Positions 32,511 to 44,173 of a DNA stretch of 64,000 nucleotides are shown here, in pieces. The translations under genes were made by a program, and so were the position numbers. Origin of the DNA: Podospora bellae-mahoneyi (Eukaryota > Ascomycota > Sordariomycetes > Sordariales > Podosporaceae). Every line of letters begins with the position of its first letter. Position 1 is the stretch's first letter. The notes beneath the pieces were generated by a model, which worked only from the letters and a program-made list of their open reading frames with translations, had not been told where the DNA came from and did not search any database. The stretch is from contig NC_085882.1 of NCBI RefSeq assembly GCF_035222275.1, positions 255,501-319,500 of the forward strand, in the 5' to 3' direction.

Positions 32511-34565
32511 ATGGATTCCTCTCGCTCAAAGATGCGGCTCTTGTCGCTGGGTGCTTTCTTTCTCTCGACCAGTTCTGCGCTCCCGAACGGGCTCTACTCC
32601 CGACAGGTAGATGATGCCCCCGAATACACGGCGCTCGGCTGCTTCGTCGACACTGGAAGCCGTGTGCTGCCCAGCAAGGTTATCAGCACCCACGACATGA
32701 CGGCAGAGAAGTGCGCAGCCAACTGCCGCGGTTACGACTATTTCGGCACACAGTGGTCTTCGGAATGCTACTGTGGCAGCAACAAGCCCACCGATGCCGC
32801 ACCGGCCTCCGAATGCAACATGCCCTGCTCCGGAAACCCAGACGAGACATGCGGTGCAGGCATGAGGCTTAACGTCTACGAATTCGACAGAGCCTGCGAC
32901 TCGGATACGGAGGAGCCTCCTGTGGCCATCTCGGGCTTCGAGTACAAAGGTTGCTACACAGACAACGTTCCCCAGCGCGTGCTGGGTGGCATCACGGTCG
33001 CTCAGCACGACATGACTCTGGAGAAGTGTGCTGCCACATGCACCGCCGGCGGATACGCGTTCTTCGGTGTCGAGTATGGGACAGAGTGCTTCTGCGGGAC
33101 AAGTTTGGATGCCGCCAGCACCAAGGTGTCGGAGGGCGAGTGTTCCATGACTTGCATGGGCAACCATTCGCAGCAGTGTGGAGGCCCCAACCGGCTCAAC
33201 ATCTACGAGAAGCCAAACCCGGTCGGTGCTGGGAGCAACCTTGAGTCCGTTGGTGACTTCCACTATGCCTCATGCTGGACCGACAAGGTGGACGACCGCT
33301 CCCTCAAGGCTGTCGACTGGAGCACCGATGACATGACGGTTGAGAAGTGTGCCGACAGATGTAGCGAGTTTTCCTACTTCGGCCTCGAGTATTCACGCGA
33401 ATGCTATTGTGGAAACGAGCTGATCGGACAGGCCGCACCCGAGAAGGATTGCGCCATGCTCTGTGTGGGTGCTCCCGGCCAGTGGTGTGGTGGCCCGGAC
33501 AGAATGAACTTGTACACCAAGGCAACATCGACCTCGGTGACGACCTCTGCAGAAGTCACCACTCCCGTTGAGACCGAGACGGATACGCCGACCATCACCC
33601 CGGAGCCCGAAACAACGACTGCCCCGACCGAGCCAGAGACCACGACTTCAGATATTCCTGTCAGCACCACCGAGCTGCCTTCCTCAACCGAGTCTTCCAC
33701 CACCACGACCCAGGGGCCTGAGTTGACCACCATTACCGACTGCCCCCCTACGCCCACTTATAATGGAAACCCCGAGTACTGCTATGTGTCTGGTGGTCTG
33801 CCGGCCGCGTGCCGACAGCTAGCATCTACCACTCTCAACTCGCGCAGCGTGGGACCTTCGATGAGCGCTTGCAAGACTGCTCTTACCCGCTACGGCATGC
33901 CCACCAACCCTGCGGCTACAGCTTGCTTTCCCACTACTGCGCTCCCCGCAGTCCCATCCTCTGCGCTTGCTCGCTCCGTCGCCGACAGCGTTTACGCCTG
34001 CCTCCACGCGCCCACTGCCTCCGTCATATGCCAGTCTGATTCCGCCTGCGCCACAAACACCTACACCGTCGGTCAGGTCCCTTCGCCGACTCCCTCGACC
34101 GGTGTGGATCTGCTCAAGGGCGATGGTGGTTTTGAGGATGGCACTCTCGGAGACTGGGTCCTCGGGTCATCGACCCATCTGGTGTCCACTACCATCAGCA
34201 ACGCCCGTCCCAAGTCGGGCTCGCAGGGACTCCTCATGCGGTATCTCAGCGTCAACGGAGGAGGAAACACCTTGACGTACAACCTGCCCGTCGTCCCCGG
34301 CCAGCAGTATCGATTCAGCTTGTCTTTCCAGCACACGAACCCCAGTTCTGCTACCAGTTTGTACCTTTATGTGTACCCCGACGTTCTGCAAACATCCTTT
34401 ACCGAAGCGCAGTTGAACGGGGCGCCAGCGAATGTTTGGGGGACAAGGGAAATCACCTTCACTGCGAAGGCTTCATGGGTGCAGCTTGTACTCAATGTCG
34501 GTGGGAACGTAGGTGGGACGAATGACGTGTATATTGATGATATCACCTTTGTCAGGTTAACCTAA
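32511..34565 (+). CDS. Cell-surface/secreted protein with three WSC domains
   Basis: An intronless 684-residue frame. The start is either 32511 or the ATG seven codons later; both leave a signal peptide (MRLLSLGAFFLSTSSALP). Three WSC domains follow at about 40-124, 144-233 and 251-336, each with the eight-cysteine pattern and hallmarks such as DMTxEKCAxxC, ECYCG and CxGNPxxxCG. Residues 337-408 are a Thr/Ser/Pro/Glu-rich, probably O-glycosylated stalk. A Cys-containing segment (about 410-520) leads to a C-terminal beta-sandwich-like region (about 540-684, starting LLKGDGGFEDGTLGDWVLGS and containing a YRFSLSF strand) that resembles CBM4/9-type carbohydrate modules. No transmembrane helix or GPI signal is visible, so it is likely secreted or wall-bound. 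WSC domains bind glucans; a wall-remodelling or adhesion role is inferred. Confidence 0.9.
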   Translation: MDSSRSKMRLLSLGAFFLSTSSALPNGLYSRQVDDAPEYTALGCFVDTGSRVLPSKVISTHDMTAEKCAANCRGYDYFGTQWSSECYCGSNKPTDAAPASECNMPCSGNPDETCGAGMRLNVYEFDRACDSDTEEPPVAISGFEYKGCYTDNVPQRVLGGITVAQHDMTLEKCAATCTAGGYAFFGVEYGTECFCGTSLDAASTKVSEGECSMTCMGNHSQQCGGPNRLNIYEKPNPVGAGSNLESVGDFHYASCWTDKVDDRSLKAVDWSTDDMTVEKCADRCSEFSYFGLEYSRECYCGNELIGQAAPEKDCAMLCVGAPGQWCGGPDRMNLYTKATSTSVTTSAEVTTPVETETDTPTITPEPETTTAPTEPETTTSDIPVSTTELPSSTESSTTTTQGPELTTITDCPPTPTYNGNPEYCYVSGGLPAACRQLASTTLNSRSVGPSMSACKTALTRYGMPTNPAATACFPTTALPAVPSSALARSVADSVYACLHAPTASVICQSDSACATNTYTVGQVPSPTPSTGVDLLKGDGGFEDGTLGDWVLGSSTHLVSTTISNARPKSGSQGLLMRYLSVNGGGNTLTYNLPVVPGQQYRFSLSFQHTNPSSATSLYLYVYPDVLQTSFTEAQLNGAPANVWGTREITFTAKASWVQLVLNVGGNVGGTNDVYIDDITFVRLT

Positions 34566-35827
34566 CCTCGCCATTCTTCGTGAGGTTTGGGAAAAGCGCG
34601 TGGAGGTTTTGGGTTGGAATTCTGTAGATATTTAGATGCCCTGGCTGTAAATGTGGAAGCAGAGTTGGAGCATGGAGTATTGTTTTGTCTGGATGGAGCC
34701 TTTGTTTTCTGTATATTAGCAACGTTTAATTGTTTACCGGGAGCAAAAAAATCAGATTGAGACCCAAGCGCCTTGATATGACTAGTTTGGTTGCTGGTGC
34801 TGGTAGACAGCATGGAACATTTGGCTGATTCTGGCCAAGTTTGACGTCTGTTTTGGATTCTGATGGTTGTTGGGGGATTTTGTCGACTTGAGGCATGGAA
34901 CATGAGCTGCCATAATTCGAATGTTTTGTACCACCAGCATGATCTTCACGGAACGAGTTTTGGAATGGACAGTCCCATTTTTCTGTACAGAAGGTAATGC
35001 CACAATGATGAAAGCTAGCACTAAGAAGTACACCTAACTCTCGGTCAGCTGAACTCCCCTCTCAAGTCTTAAAGGCAGCCATAGTATGACTGCCATACCA
35101 CTAAAGATAGTCATACTCATACCTTCTACACTTACATGCAGTCAAGGGGCCATCAAAGATGCCAACACGTCTTCCGACCTTTAAGAATAACAACCAGGCC
35201 TTTTCCTTCCGTATCTTTGCACCCCTGCTAAACAGTTCATCCTTCCCTGTGTGACCGATGCAGTCGGCAATCAGAGACAACCCAATCGCAACCCTTGTCT
35301 GCCCTCAGTCCAAGCTATGCTCAAAATGGATATTGCTCAACACCAATTGAAACACTCGATTCTCAAGCACTCAAGCTTGGCATCTCTTGGCATTGATCTT
35401 GGTATTTTCAGCTCCACGATCATTTTGCCCAGTCTCCCCACTTCCAATGCAACGGAACGCGGCTTCTACCCGCAATGCTGGGTGCGGTATGCACCTTTCG
35501 AACCGTGTTGAGGTGCCCGACGACCACGATCCTCAGTTATCGGCCGAGAGAAATGAATCCTGAAGTGGAATATTGAGCAGTCATAGACTCCTTTAGACCT
35601 GCTCCGCCACCTCCGCTTAGCACGCCGCTCTCGAGGGACCACGGGGGTACAGGAACCTCTTGCGCTAATGCCAGCAACAGTGTTCTTCGATCCCATATAT
35701 TCCTGACTAAGGTCCCTCTCGACCTCTCCTTTAACCTTCCTCGCTACAAGTTCTTCTTTCCTGTTTGTGTGATCCAGCCGACGAGTATTGTCGACCATCG
35801 ATCCCTCGCTCCGAATCAAACATCATC
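34566..35827. other. Intergenic
   Basis: No supported gene. The promoter of the next gene lies at its right end. Confidence 0.5.
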
Positions 35828-37765
35828 ATGTCGGTCTTTGTAAACTATGGCGGTCCCAAACTGGACAAGAAACAGAAGCAGCTCGTCCGTTCCCAGGCCA
35901 TGGTCTCGGTCCGCGGCCAACAGAAAATTGCCAGGGCCGCCAACGCGCATCAGCGTGGTAAGTCGGACCTTGTGTCGCGCCTTGATGTACAAGTGCTGCA
36001 TGTGAGCCTGCCGTTGGGTTGCTAATCATCAGCCCTATATGGCTTCACTAAACACAGGTGTAACCAATCCTTCGGGTCCCTCGGCAGCATCCGCTACTGT
36101 TTTGAGCTTAAATCCGCGCAGGTACGTCTTACTTGGAACCCACGTGGACCCGTTTCATGAGCATTTTCCTATTTGGGAACCCCCAGATCTGACCTCGTCC
36201 TGGTGTTATAACACCCCAACAGGCTTGCTCCTGCCATCCCCACCCCAAGCACGACCGATGTCTCTGAAGATTCTGAGGACTCCGCCGCCATAGTGTTAGC
36301 CAAGGCACCGAGAGCCAACACTAGCCGCAAGCGCGCCGCCGCCGCCGCTGCTGCTGCTGCTGCCGCTGCCGCTGTCGCCGCTCCTGCACTCGTCTCTAGC
36401 CGGGCCCGTCATGCTGCTCCTTTCTCCAACATCAGAGATATGTGCGGCGCACCCCCACTGTCCACCCACTCCACGGGAGTGTCGGCCCGCACGTTTCAAG
36501 ATTACCTCTCCCGATGTAACAACTACTCCTCGTACCTCGACCAGGCGTTTGTTCTGGTGGGGTTCAAGCAGCCGTCGTATTTTAGGCCTGACATGTCAAA
36601 GTCGGCCTGTATCTACATTGGCTGGCTGCTTACGGCAGGTGTCTTGGACGCATACAAGGGTAGGGACGAGATGAACTATCCCTACTACGAGTACAGGGCT
36701 GTGTCTGAGCTCCAGAAGTTCATCGACGGGGCGGAGCAGAGAGAGCTCCACGAGGTTGTCTACCCGGTGGTGGTGCTCTCCATGTTTGAGGTAAAATCCC
36801 CTCGCTGATACGGAGGCCCGGATTAGGAAGTGAAGATTACTAACGGCAACGAATACAAGATGGTGCGTCTGAGCCCGAGGGCCATCACCCATTCTGCTGC
36901 GGTGGAGATGTTTATCAAGTCCAGAGGGGGCTTAGCCAAAATGCCGGTGGTAATGCAGCACTTGGTGGTAATGGGCGACATGCTGCAAGGCGTTTCCCTG
37001 GATGCCCCCTTGGCTTTTAACATTCTGAACCCAGTCACCAGCCTCCGAGCCGCTACAGTGGGGCCGTTCGAGGGCCAGCAGTTCAGATCATCCCCCTTCC
37101 TAATGTGTGACGCCGACGAATTCGATCTGGCCAATAAGTATGTCCAGTCACACATTCACGGGGATCTGCCTGAGGTGTTGCAGTCGGCTTTGGATTCCTT
37201 GAGGCGTTTTTTCAAAATACCATCCGAGCGGGGGTGGGAGGACGAGGCCGATTGGCAGCACCTCGGAACAGTCGACTTGGACCGTATCATCGATCAACCA
37301 TGGGAGGCCTCCGATATCTCTGGCTTGTTTCTCGAGACATGTGCCTTGACGGCCAGGATCATGAGACGGACTCTGTTGGAGGGACTGGATGCCTTCGATG
37401 ACGGCGCGAACAAGGAAGACTTGCAGGTTATCTACGAAAATGTCCGATTCATTGGCCTAAAGGCTTGGGTTGGGTTGCCGTACATCTATGTCTGGGTGTA
37501 GGTCTTCTTTGTCCATCCTCTTGGTATGCGGCTTACTAACGAGACATGACTCAGGAACTTGATCGGCTTTGAAGCATCAAACGACATCAAGATGAAGGCA
37601 TATTTTGTAGCCGAAGTGGTGCGATGCGCCTTCAGCTATGGCTGTTATCAGATGGAGATCTTTCATGCCATTCTTTCCAACTTCTTGTCCATGAGGAATG
37701 CGCTGAAGGAGAGGAAATTTGCCCGCATAGCCTTGACACTGGGAGATTGTGGGTTCTTCGCTTGA
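35828..37765 (+). CDS. Five-exon protein resembling the body of fungal-specific transcription regulators, no zinc cluster
   Basis: Exons 35828-35957, 36058-36121, 36223-36790, 36860-37497 and 37555-37765 give 536 aa with all junctions in phase. Introns are 100, 101, 69, 69-class and 57 nt with consensus ends; that at 36791-36859 has a perfect TACTAAC branch, that at 37498-37554 also (TTACTAAC). The N-terminus (FVNYGGPKLDKKQKQLVRSQ) resembles the opening of many fungal proteins annotated as transcription-factor-like. A poly-Ala tract of about 13 residues follows at 36334-36390 (GCC/GCT repeats). The remaining 400 residues are helical (YLDQAFVLVGFKQP, IYIGWLLTAGVLDAYKG, LDSLRRFFKIP), like the fungal-specific TF domain. 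No Zn2Cys6 motif is seen. Function is therefore inferred weakly. Confidence 0.75.
36334..36395 (+). repeat. GCC/GCT repeat encoding poly-Ala
   Basis: A run of alanine codons inside exon 3 of the regulator-like gene, using GCC, GCT and GTC interruptions. Confidence 0.85.
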
Positions 37766-37960
37766 GAAAATGTACCTCAGGGGTTGTTGTTGCCTGGGAG
37801 ACCAGGAGATGTTGACATTGTTCAGGGGCTAGCAACAAAATGTTCCCGAGGTGATGATGATCGGTTATTGTCATTTCCACAGAATTATCAGCAAAATTAA
37901 AGGTTGCATCCCATTTTATATTTGCAAAAGTTGACACCAATCGTATGGTGTGTGTTTGTA

Positions 37961-38058
37961 TGCCCAATAACAGGATTGAACTGTTGACCTTCGCATGACT
38001 TGATATACCTCGAGAGGTATATTAGTATGACGCTCTAACCAGCTGATCCAATCGGGGC
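37961..38058 (-). tRNA. tRNA-Ile(AAT)-like gene with a 23-nt intron, possibly a pseudogene
   Basis: Read on the minus strand, the locus shows a D-arm (AGCTGGTTAGAGC), an anticodon loop CTAATA with AAT at 34-36, a 23-nt intron placed after position 37 that itself forms a hairpin (TACCTC/GAGGTA), and a perfect T-arm (AACAG-TTCAATC-CTGTT). The acceptor stem pairs GCCC with GGGC at its end but has mismatches at 5 and 7 pairs in. The anticodon stem has one A-C mismatch and the D-stem one mismatch. Position 73 is A. The G-to-A type mismatches suggest decay. No other RNA gene was found in the window. Confidence 0.55.
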
Positions 38059-39818
38059 CTCCATCAATGGGGTAAGAACATCCAAAGTGACCATTTTCCA
38101 AGCTCTCAGTGGTGAACACAAAAGGCGGAGTTGTGGCACTGCCACAGTAATCAGTCACGGCGAAAAGAAAATGAGCTCAGGCCGAGCCAGAGCCTTCCTT
38201 GAGATTCTTTCAACCTTGTAAACCCTTCTTCGGAGCGTGAGTTCAAGCTTCAACCTGGTTATCGGGCCTTTACTAGTCATCGGGCGCTTAATTCCCACCA
38301 CAGCGGCAATGGGAAAAGCTGTCGACTCAAGGGCGCTGTGCATCTAGCGTGCGCTGACTGGCCCAGTACCCGCTGATAATCAGCCAAGAGGCGGTGAATG
38401 GCAAGCCACGCCACCCGACCCCAAGAGCTGACGGAAGCACGTGGATTTCAGACTTCCGAGAGGCGCGATGCCTGCTGACCGGCGTCATGGGAACCGTTCC
38501 GCCATACATACATAGAGTTCCCGCCATGTCAGCATTCTATCGGCCTGCCCATACTGTCAACGCCCGATAGGGCTGATGCAAAGATCCCTGCAGAATGTTG
38601 GGGTCATGTTTCTTCCCTAGTCTATGTTTCACCCAGGCAGGAGGATCATAGGCCCGCCTCTATCCAGCAGTTTGAATATCGCTTATAGTCCCGATTGGGA
38701 ATATGCTGGTGGGGGTGCAAGTTATCAGGAAGGCCGGGAGCCCTCTAATGATCATTGATCCTCCTAGGCAAGGGGCACTCACACCAGATGCGATCTTGAG
38801 GCTCAACAGCAGCCTAGCATAGTGTGAAACTACTCCGTTCTATGAAGAAGGTGTTGTGAGGGTCGGATTGATCTAGAGCAGGCAAGAAGTCTTGAGGTAG
38901 CCATCAGCTTTCACTGTCATGATGTAATGCTATGCTGTCCAACGACTACAAAGGGCGTCAGGATGCCGGCCCTGTTGATCTTTTATGTCCTGGTATCAAC
39001 TGGCTCATGATTATACAACCAGCATCCAGAGCGGTGTTCTCCCAAGTCAAGACATCATGCCCAAGGACGATACACCCTACATCTGCCACATTATCCCCTA
39101 CTACCCTTCCGGCTCATCAGCTCCGCCTCCACCTCCGCCTCCACCTCCACCTCCAACGGATAACACACAAGAAGAGAAGGAATCCGGCTCAACTCAGTCA
39201 TCTTCGGGAAACGACAAAGGCGGAACAGCGAAATAACTTGCCATATGCCGTGTTTACGTCATTAAACGTTGATTCCTCCTCTTGCAACGCCACTTGGCAG
39301 ACTTTTCTGAACATCGCATCGAGGAACACCCCGCCGTTAGCTTGATGCACTTCAGCAATCCGACGCCGTCCAGGATCAGAATATCAGCAAGCTGGACAGT
39401 CAAAGTGCAATAACGGGAGCGTTTGAAGCAGTACAGGCAAGAGTGATGTAACTGATGCTACCGGCAGGTAGTCGCATTGTGAGGGTGAGGGAGGAAGGAG
39501 AGTCAATGCAGTCTGTATACCAGGTTACGGCTTGTTCTCAGCTCTGTAAACATCATGTAATGTTAATCACTACCTACCGACATACACCCTTAGAAGACAT
39601 AGAATTAGGCGCCTCATCAAAAGACCCGGAATCCATCCATAGAGATTAGGATTTAGAAGAATTTTTTCACCCTCGAAAACTCAATCTGAAGCGCTACCGG
39701 CAGGCCCAAGTGCCCAATACTCGTCCAGATTGGTCATCAGGTCCCTGAAGAACTGGAGCCTGTTTTCAGCCCTGCCAGCCCTTTCTTCCAGAGAAAGTTT
39801 TTTCTCATCATCCTTTCC
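38059..39818. other. Intergenic with a short Pro-rich ORF
   Basis: Only one frame stands out: 39060-39236 (plus), 58 codons from MPKDDTPYICHIIPYYPSG into an 11-proline run coded by CCTCCA repeats, then a Ser/Gly/Lys end. It has no signal peptide or neighbours and may be a fragment. The rest is featureless. Confidence 0.35.
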
Positions 39819-41393
39819 TCATCGACGACCATGACCCGACCCGATCTTGATCATGTCAAAATCCAGTTGATCGAATGGAGTTGAGGCATCAAAATTGGGG
39901 AAAAGCATTTTCGTAATTATTGGCCGCCATCCATGCTCGGGCAGCCAAAATGGGTGATTCCGAAGGGGATTGTCGTTTCTGCCGGTGTGCAACACCCTCC
40001 AATTGCTCTCCGAGTACGCTGGTTCTAGCTCCAGGCTGGGCTCCAAAGCAACTGTCCTATCCAAATCCCAAAACGGCCAGCCATGTTCCATGAGATTAGT
40101 GACATAATACGACGACCTCGCTTGGCCGGAAAAGATGTGATGATATCCCGGGTAACTCGAAGCACCGTAAGATGTTCGGACTGACGAGCCAGGTTGTGGT
40201 TGCGGCGGCATCCGCACCGGCGTTTCCGCCTCAAACGTGCCGCCTTGTTCTTGAACCGGTCCAACAACCTCATTCCACGTTTTCATCAGTCTCAGAACAT
40301 GAGAGTGCTCGGCCGGTTGAAAGTTGCCGAGAATCAATCGGAACCACGATGGTCGGGCCATGTCTGACAGACCCTGCACCTTCTCGAGATAGCCAAGTCC
40401 CAAGCCCACGGCTGACGACAAGTATAGCAAATTCTCCTTCTCCCACTCATCATACGTGAACTCACGGTTTGAGTGCGGTTGGCCATCGGGCTCCATCTCC
40501 TCACCTACTTCCTCCTCAGTTGGTGTGTATGCCTTCCCAAACTTGAACAACTCCTCGTAAAAGTCCATGAGCATCTCTCGATGGCGGGAAAAGACAAAAC
40601 AGGCAATAGAAGTCACCTCTGCGGCAACAACGTAAGGGACCGCTTCCAAGAAGCCAGATTCGCTCATGGAAAGCTGTCTGACCGCCCGTTCTCTGTCGCT
40701 GGCCGATTCTTCCTCGGCCCCATCCAAGATTCCCAGCACGACGTTCCACCAGGATCGAGCAGTGAGCTGGCACATCATTTCATATTGGATGAAACCCCTT
40801 CTCAACCGGACTGGCTCAGCGGCGGAGGGGTCGTAGCGCAATTTTTCCGCCGAACAGCTACGAAATGTATCTCGTCTATCAGCCAGTTCATGTGGTAGAA
40901 AACATGCCGGTCAGTCGTTTTCATTCGCTTCAGAAAACGATGCAGGGTGCCCAGAGTAGGTCGGTCATACCGAGGCAGGGTCAAAAGCGGGCGGGCACAG
41001 GTCCTGGTTGAAATATATCGAGATGAACTGGTGCTGAATCTGGCGGACCCTGAGCATCCACTCCGGGTAGGTAAGTTTGCCATTCTCACTCTTGAACTTG
41101 GACCAGGAACTATCGAGTTCGGTTAGCATAGATGCTGACGCACAGAACAGCTTAGCTATGCTGGTCACATACCCTTTCTTCATGGAAGGACAGATAGGTG
41201 CGGATTCATAGAGGACCAGATCCAAGTAAGTGTCGCCCAGCTGGGCTTTGATGCGGTGTTTGATCTGTGCCTCAGATGCCTGGTAAAGAATCAAGATGGC
41301 GCGGCAGGACGACATAATCGAGATCAGGTCTGCGGGTTCTAGCTGGAGAAAGACGATTGCCGCGATTTCAACTGGCAGTTTGTTCCATCCCAT
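39819..41393 (-). pseudogene. F-box-like protein, interrupted near its middle
   Basis: The N-terminus MGWNKLPVEIAAIVFLQLEP, continuing ADLISIMSSCRAILIL, fits an F-box. The first part runs to a TGA just after PPAFDPASV (about 40965), and the last 340 codons (from about 40841, VRLRRGFIQYEMMCQL to the stop at 39819) are in the same frame. Between them, 40845-40980 reads as convincing protein only in another frame (RPTLGTLHRFLKRMKTTD, then FYHMNWLIDEIHFVA). Two explanations fit: a compensating +1/-1 frameshift pair, or a 141-nt intron (GTGCCC...TTTCGTAG) with a poor donor and chance-coding content. F-box proteins recruit substrates to SCF ubiquitin ligases; fungal genomes carry many rapidly evolving copies. 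About 525 aa overall. Confidence 0.6.
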
Positions 41394-42188
41394 CTTGTTT
41401 GCCGTGATTCTTTGCCAACTACACGATACTGTGAAGGGGAGTTGTCAAGGGTGAAAGTAAGAAGTATGTGTTGTGTTGAGGACAATGAGGACTCTTTGAA
41501 CATCAAGAGGGGAATGGGCCGGGTTTACAGATGACACTAGAAAAGCGAAGCCAGCTGAGGTAGGCTTCAAGATACCAAAGGCTTGGCACGCAGTGGTTAC
41601 CACAAATAGCCGGCTGTCATTTTGAGTCTCCAAAAACTGTGCACCAGCTGAGCCATTGACACCAATAAACAAAGCAGCTGTACATCTTATACAAGAACAG
41701 AACACAGGTAGGTATTAAAGTACCTAGATAGAGTAAGCAGTATAAACTTGCGCCTGCCCCTGGTCCAAAGCTTGATCTAAAAATTTGGTCATGGACTTTG
41801 TGGTACATAATCACAACCCAGCCAACATGTCTCCTGAACAAACAAGAGAACAACGCATCTCTAGCCAAAACCATCCTGGCTCCCAGCGCCTTCCATCAAA
41901 CTCATATCACTCCAAAGATTCCTTTTAGTCGGTACGTTGGAGATCTTCCAAATGGAAATTGTCTGCGCTCCTTGCCGTACCAATCTGGGTAGATGGAACA
42001 CGCCCGTTGCTTTCAGCCAACTTCCGTCCCTGTCAAGTCGAAGTAACCAATATGGCTGTTCTTATCAACCACGTTTGGATACCCGCCCATGTCGCTGCAG
42101 ACAAATTGGAAGTAAACGCGGTTGGGGTGCCGAGACATCGGGGGTATGTGTCGCGGAAAGAACGCGTGCCCGTTGGGAGAGTTTAGCT
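41394..42188. other. Intergenic
   Basis: Upstream of the F-box-like gene. Frames here look random in composition; nothing supported. Confidence 0.5.
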
Positions 42189-43790
42189 TTATTTGACCAA
42201 GGGCGTAGTTTCAATGGTAGACGACATGTGGGCCATCATCTGCTGCCTCTTAGCCCTGGCAGCTTGAACGCCCCAGGTATCAGAGATGTTTCCCACCTCT
42301 CTCTTCTGTCCCGCCATTGGCGAAAAGACTGGCGGGCTTGTTTTCTTTGGCCTCGTCCTCGATTTTAACCTTGCTGCTGCTGGAAAGATCGGTGCCCCAA
42401 TTCTTGAGGTTGACAGACCGATTGCCGAGCCATCATCGTCAAGACGCCTGCCACCACCGTGGAAGTAGCTGGGGCCCAGGCCATCGTTCTCCTCATCGGA
42501 GTCACCTGGGTCGCTGTACTCGCTGTGCTTCGGCTGCTCCTCCCGCCTTGACATCCCGCCTTGACATCCCGAGCAGCATTGTCCCTTCAATCACCTCCAA
42601 AATGAAACGATGCCTTCACTCCATGCATGCTCGACGGCGTTGGAAAAATGCTGATCATCATCTCTTCTCCGCTTTCGGCGGCTGCGTCGTAGTCGGCTTA
42701 CTCCCTTGCTTGTAGCTTTCACAACATATTTTCCTGGCAGGTTTGACAAACCCAGCATGGCTCGGGAGGCCTCCTGTTCATGTTGGCGAAAAGCAGACAG
42801 CAGCCGGTGATACTGTGCGATCCGGCGGTTCCACGCCACTTGTTTGGCTGCCTCCTGCTCAGCTTGTTCCTGTCGCCTCTTGGCCGCCTCAAGTTCCTTC
42901 TCCCTTTGAGCCGCCTCTTTGAGTAGCTTAATCTCAAAGTCGATCTGGTCACGGTCATTGTCGCAACCAATGACAACAACCCGCTTATCAAATTGCTTCG
43001 TTATCAGCCCTGGATACTTCGACACCGTGCTTTCAGGAAACCTTTTCTCGAGGTCCCATCGGTCGAGCACGAGTGGACTGACGGGCTTCTTGTTTTCCAT
43101 TCGGGGAATGATGCTGCCGTCATCGATGGTGCCCTCCCAGCCCAAAAAGGCGACATGTTTGGTCGGATGCAGTATAAGCCCTGGAATTGTCCTGATAGCC
43201 TAGGTGAGCTCGCTTTTGATGTCAGTGTACCATAGTCAGAAGACAAGCGCTTCCTTGGTCTTGGTAGGATCTGGCGCTTTTCATGGCTGTCCAAGAAGTA
43301 TTTCTTTACAAATCGTCGCGGGTGGTGATCGCTTCCATGACCATATTACCATTGAGTTTGGCGAACAGTCCATCATACAGAAGCTCAAACGCGGCGTCAT
43401 AGTCGGCACGCAGTCGGTCTCGCACACAGGACATGGTCAGGTCCAGATCTTTGCACTGCGAGTTTTTTCTAGTTGCCCGCTACCGAACTCGGGTGAGAGA
43501 GGCGACTACTCACTTTACCGGCCTTTACTGCGTCTTCCGAGGTCTTCTTGAGATTGGCAAGAAGATCACATTCCTTGAATTTGATTCCGTAAAACTCCAG
43601 TTGAGTCGATAGCAATTTTTGGTTATCTTTGGTCTAGTGCTCCTGATGGAACTCGGACAGCGAGTGAAAAGTAGCTTCTCTAAGGCAGTTTCGTTAAGAA
43701 ATGCGACGCCGTTATTTCTAAAGATGTCGTGGTAGCTATCGCTGTTGTTCGGCCATGTTATGTACTCGGCGCCGTAAGTAAAACCTGGAC
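42189..43790 (-). pseudogene. Decayed multi-exon gene of unknown family
   Basis: Protein-like segments follow one another on the minus strand but in different frames: FTYGAEYITWPNN (about 43780), SLSEFHQEH-stop-TKDNQKLLSTQLEFYGIKFK (TAG at 43634-43636), ECDLLANLKKTSEDAVKAGK, a probable intron starting GTGAGT, DLTMSCVRDRLRADYDAAFE up to ITTRDDL-stop at about 43316, then FVKKYFLDSHEKRQILPRPR in a shifted frame, a probable intron ending CACCTAG, and GLILHPTKHVAFLGWEGTID running into a coiled-coil-like Glu/Lys/Gln segment and a basic end at 42591. A further open frame continues to 42189 (acidic, SDPGDSDEENDGLGPSYF). At least two frameshifts and one nonsense codon make this a relic. I do not recognise the family. 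Confidence 0.6.
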
Positions 43791-44173
43791 AAGGGGCAGG
43801 TTTATGGGGCGATGACGGTTGTATCCCCCCTCACGAACGGTATTTTTCTTTCTGGTCCAGACATGGTTGCGAGTGTGTTGTTTTTGAAAGATGGAAGCCC
43901 AGTTCGCTCGAGTCGTGGTCGAGGTCTGGTCGCAGCAGGGATTGGAAAACTCACAACAGCAAGATCAACAAGGGACAGTGCGCACGAACCATCAGAAATA
44001 AAATGAACCATCCCTTACAACTCAAACCCTTCTATTTGCATTCTTAAGTCCGCAGCTATATTTTCAACCCATCAAACAAAACACTGCATTGCACGACTTC
44101 TTCCCCCTTCCGAATCGATTCATGTCACCCCAATAACGACCACCAAAGTACCTTCCTTGCCTTCACAATTCTC
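43791..44173. other. Intergenic
   Basis: 3' flank of the next minus-strand gene and 5' side of the relic; no feature. Confidence 0.5.

Noticed and set aside
41937-42368. 143-codon plus-strand frame
   Set aside because: Composition is rich in Arg, Ser and Cys without pattern, with no splice or domain support, and it lies antisense to the decayed gene.
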